64,000 bases of DNA, taken from assembly GCF_910589235.1 (NCBI RefSeq), contig NC_060964.1, positions 2,396,490 through 2,460,489 of the forward strand. The letters run 5' to 3'. Positions 62,540-64,000 of this stretch are shown one piece after another (position 1 is the stretch's first letter; each line of letters begins with the position of its first letter). A program made the translations under genes and the position numbers. The stretch comes from Vespa crabro (taxonomy: Eukaryota; Arthropoda; Insecta; Hymenoptera; Vespidae). A model generated the notes under the pieces. That model ran no database searches, was not told where the DNA came from, and saw nothing but the letters and a program-made list of their open reading frames with translations.

Positions 62540-64000
62540 TGTTTAATAATAAATAAATTCTTAACTATATCGAGCATTGGTATACAATTATACTTTGATA
62601 ATACAACATCACATAGAATTTCTCTATTAATATAATGCTCTTTTAATTTACTAATAATATAACATAATATTAATTTTTACAACAAACTTCGCATAGATAT
62701 AAGAACATCTGAAAAATATATTTAATTATTTAATAAAGTATAGTGCATGTAAAAAGTTTGTATGTAAAATTTAATAGCAAAAAACTTACATGATATCACT
62801 GTATGTATTATACATTGTACTATATTTATTGACTATGATCATTTATTAAGAAATATTTAATATTAACAATTATATATTTCTTCATTTCTACATTTATTTT
62901 TCATTGTGTTCCTTTGAAGGATATTTTAAAATTAATCATTCTAATGCATAATCATGCTGTATTAATTCCAGGAAATGCACAAATACAATATCAGATAAAT
63001 GTTTATTTAATGAATGTATGGAAGTATAATAAATGCATCTATTTCATCGTAATTAATTTTATCGTAATTAATATTTATTATTTCCCTTTATGCATTTTTT
63101 ATATGATTACGGTACGTTGTTAAGTATGTTCGACTAACTTTTGAAGTAGGAATAGAAATTCGAGCATGTGATATGCACATAAAGTATAAATCAGTGTTTT
63201 TATTCACCATAAACAGATATGAACGTTGATACTCGGAAACACTCTCGCCATTCACTCCAAATTCAGCAAAGAAAGTCTTCATAGTGTTCAATGCTGAGAG
63301 CACGAATTCTAACCTCCAAATTCGTGTGCATACGTGTATATTATTACAGCTTATTAGATTAACACAGTAAATAGCCGATATATGTACCAATAGAAGCTTT
63401 TTTCGTGTATTATAATTTCACCGTATGTCACAATAATTCTCCTTCATGTTAATCTTAAAAAATATATAATATTTTCTTCTTAACAAAGAATCAAGAGAAA
63501 TGAAGAGCATGATCTTTCTCAAGAATTCGATCATTCAAAGTATCGGAAACGTCCATCACTTGTCACAATCATCTGAATATTGACGCAACTTTTTTTACGA
63601 CTATTGCGATTATTTTGAATTATAAATTTTCATTGGCTGATTTTAAGCCCGCCAAAATATGTCAATCTTACAATTTCGAAAAACGATAAAAGTGAAAGAG
63701 TTGTACAATATGTTCGTGACATGATTTAACCTATGACCTTGAGCTTTCGATACGTATTTTGTAATTTAATTCGTAATAATATATTCAATGAAACTATTTT
63801 TTATATCTAACGTTTCTTATTTATTTGATACGAATGCCATTTGTATTTTTAAAAGTGAACACAACGAAAAGAAAGTTACGTTTATTTAAACGTTGTTTCC
63901 CCTTAATAAATCAGTAATATAGAATGAGACAATTGTCGCTTGTGATTTCATAACCTTTTCTTCTAATTTCTAATACGTTTTTACATTTATTACAACATTT
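62540..64000. other. Region upstream of DENND6
   Basis: AT-rich DNA that should contain the DENND6 promoter and leader. One possible small coding exon (63139-63282, minus) is listed separately. No other gene is visible up to the window edge. Confidence 0.6.
63139..63282 (-). CDS. Possible first coding exon, unassigned
   Basis: A minus-strand open segment of 48 codons starts MKTFFAEFGVNGESVSEYQR and ends at a good donor (AAA/GTTAGT) in phase 0. Composition and codon use look protein-like and it is not repeat. I do not recognise the family. One possible partner acceptor on the same strand (TTTTTCAG before 62709) would add about 12 codons and a stop, giving a protein of about 60 aa, but this join is speculative. 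It is not part of DENND6, whose start matches its family. It may be a small lineage-specific gene, a leader exon or chance. Confidence 0.25.

Noticed and set aside
62914..63123. 69-codon plus-strand open frame
   Set aside because: AT-rich with Ile/Asn/Tyr-heavy composition, typical of chance frames in such DNA.

Overview
The window looks like nuclear DNA of an insect, most likely a hymenopteran. Genes are split by short AT-rich GT-AG introns, the gene-bearing half is very AT-rich, and the gene-poor half is crowded with GA/CT, TA, GAA and AAT microsatellites. The protein models match animal families at their usual lengths. The species cannot be fixed from the sequence alone.

Positions 1 to about 37,500 hold no protein gene that I can support. 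The stretch is a patchwork of ordinary-complexity blocks, some fairly GC-rich, separated by dozens of simple repeats. GA/CT tracts are densest in the first 21 kb. TA and GT tracts and plain AT-rich DNA take over from about 22 kb. The one clear gene here is an intronless tRNA-Leu(AAG) at 35,015-35,096. The rest may be intergenic DNA or a long intron or regulatory domain of a gene outside the window.

Positions 37,540 to 62,539 hold a compact cluster of eight multi-exon genes. I reconstructed each one exon by exon with consistent splice phases: an EPHX4-like epoxide hydrolase (+, 403 aa); an SLC22-type organic-ion transporter (-, 520 aa); WDHD1/AND-1, a replication factor (-, 943 aa); TOMM20, a mitochondrial import receptor (+, 145 aa); HMBS, porphobilinogen deaminase of haem synthesis (-, 356 aa); BROX, a BRO1-domain protein with a CaaX tail (-, 417 aa); GLO1, glyoxalase I (+, 183 aa); and DENND6, a DENN-domain RAB exchange factor (-, 576 aa). 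WDHD1/TOMM20 and BROX/GLO1 are head-to-head pairs with short shared promoter regions. The other neighbours are tail-to-tail or in tandem. The genes do not form one pathway; most are housekeeping functions (replication, mitochondrial import, haem synthesis, methylglyoxal detoxification, membrane traffic).

I found no CRISPR array, no intact transposon and no clearly new system. The observations most worth checking are the two bidirectional promoters, a 69-bp frame-preserving intron in the hydrolase gene, several diverged local duplications, the density of GAGA-type tracts, and two small unassigned ORFs.
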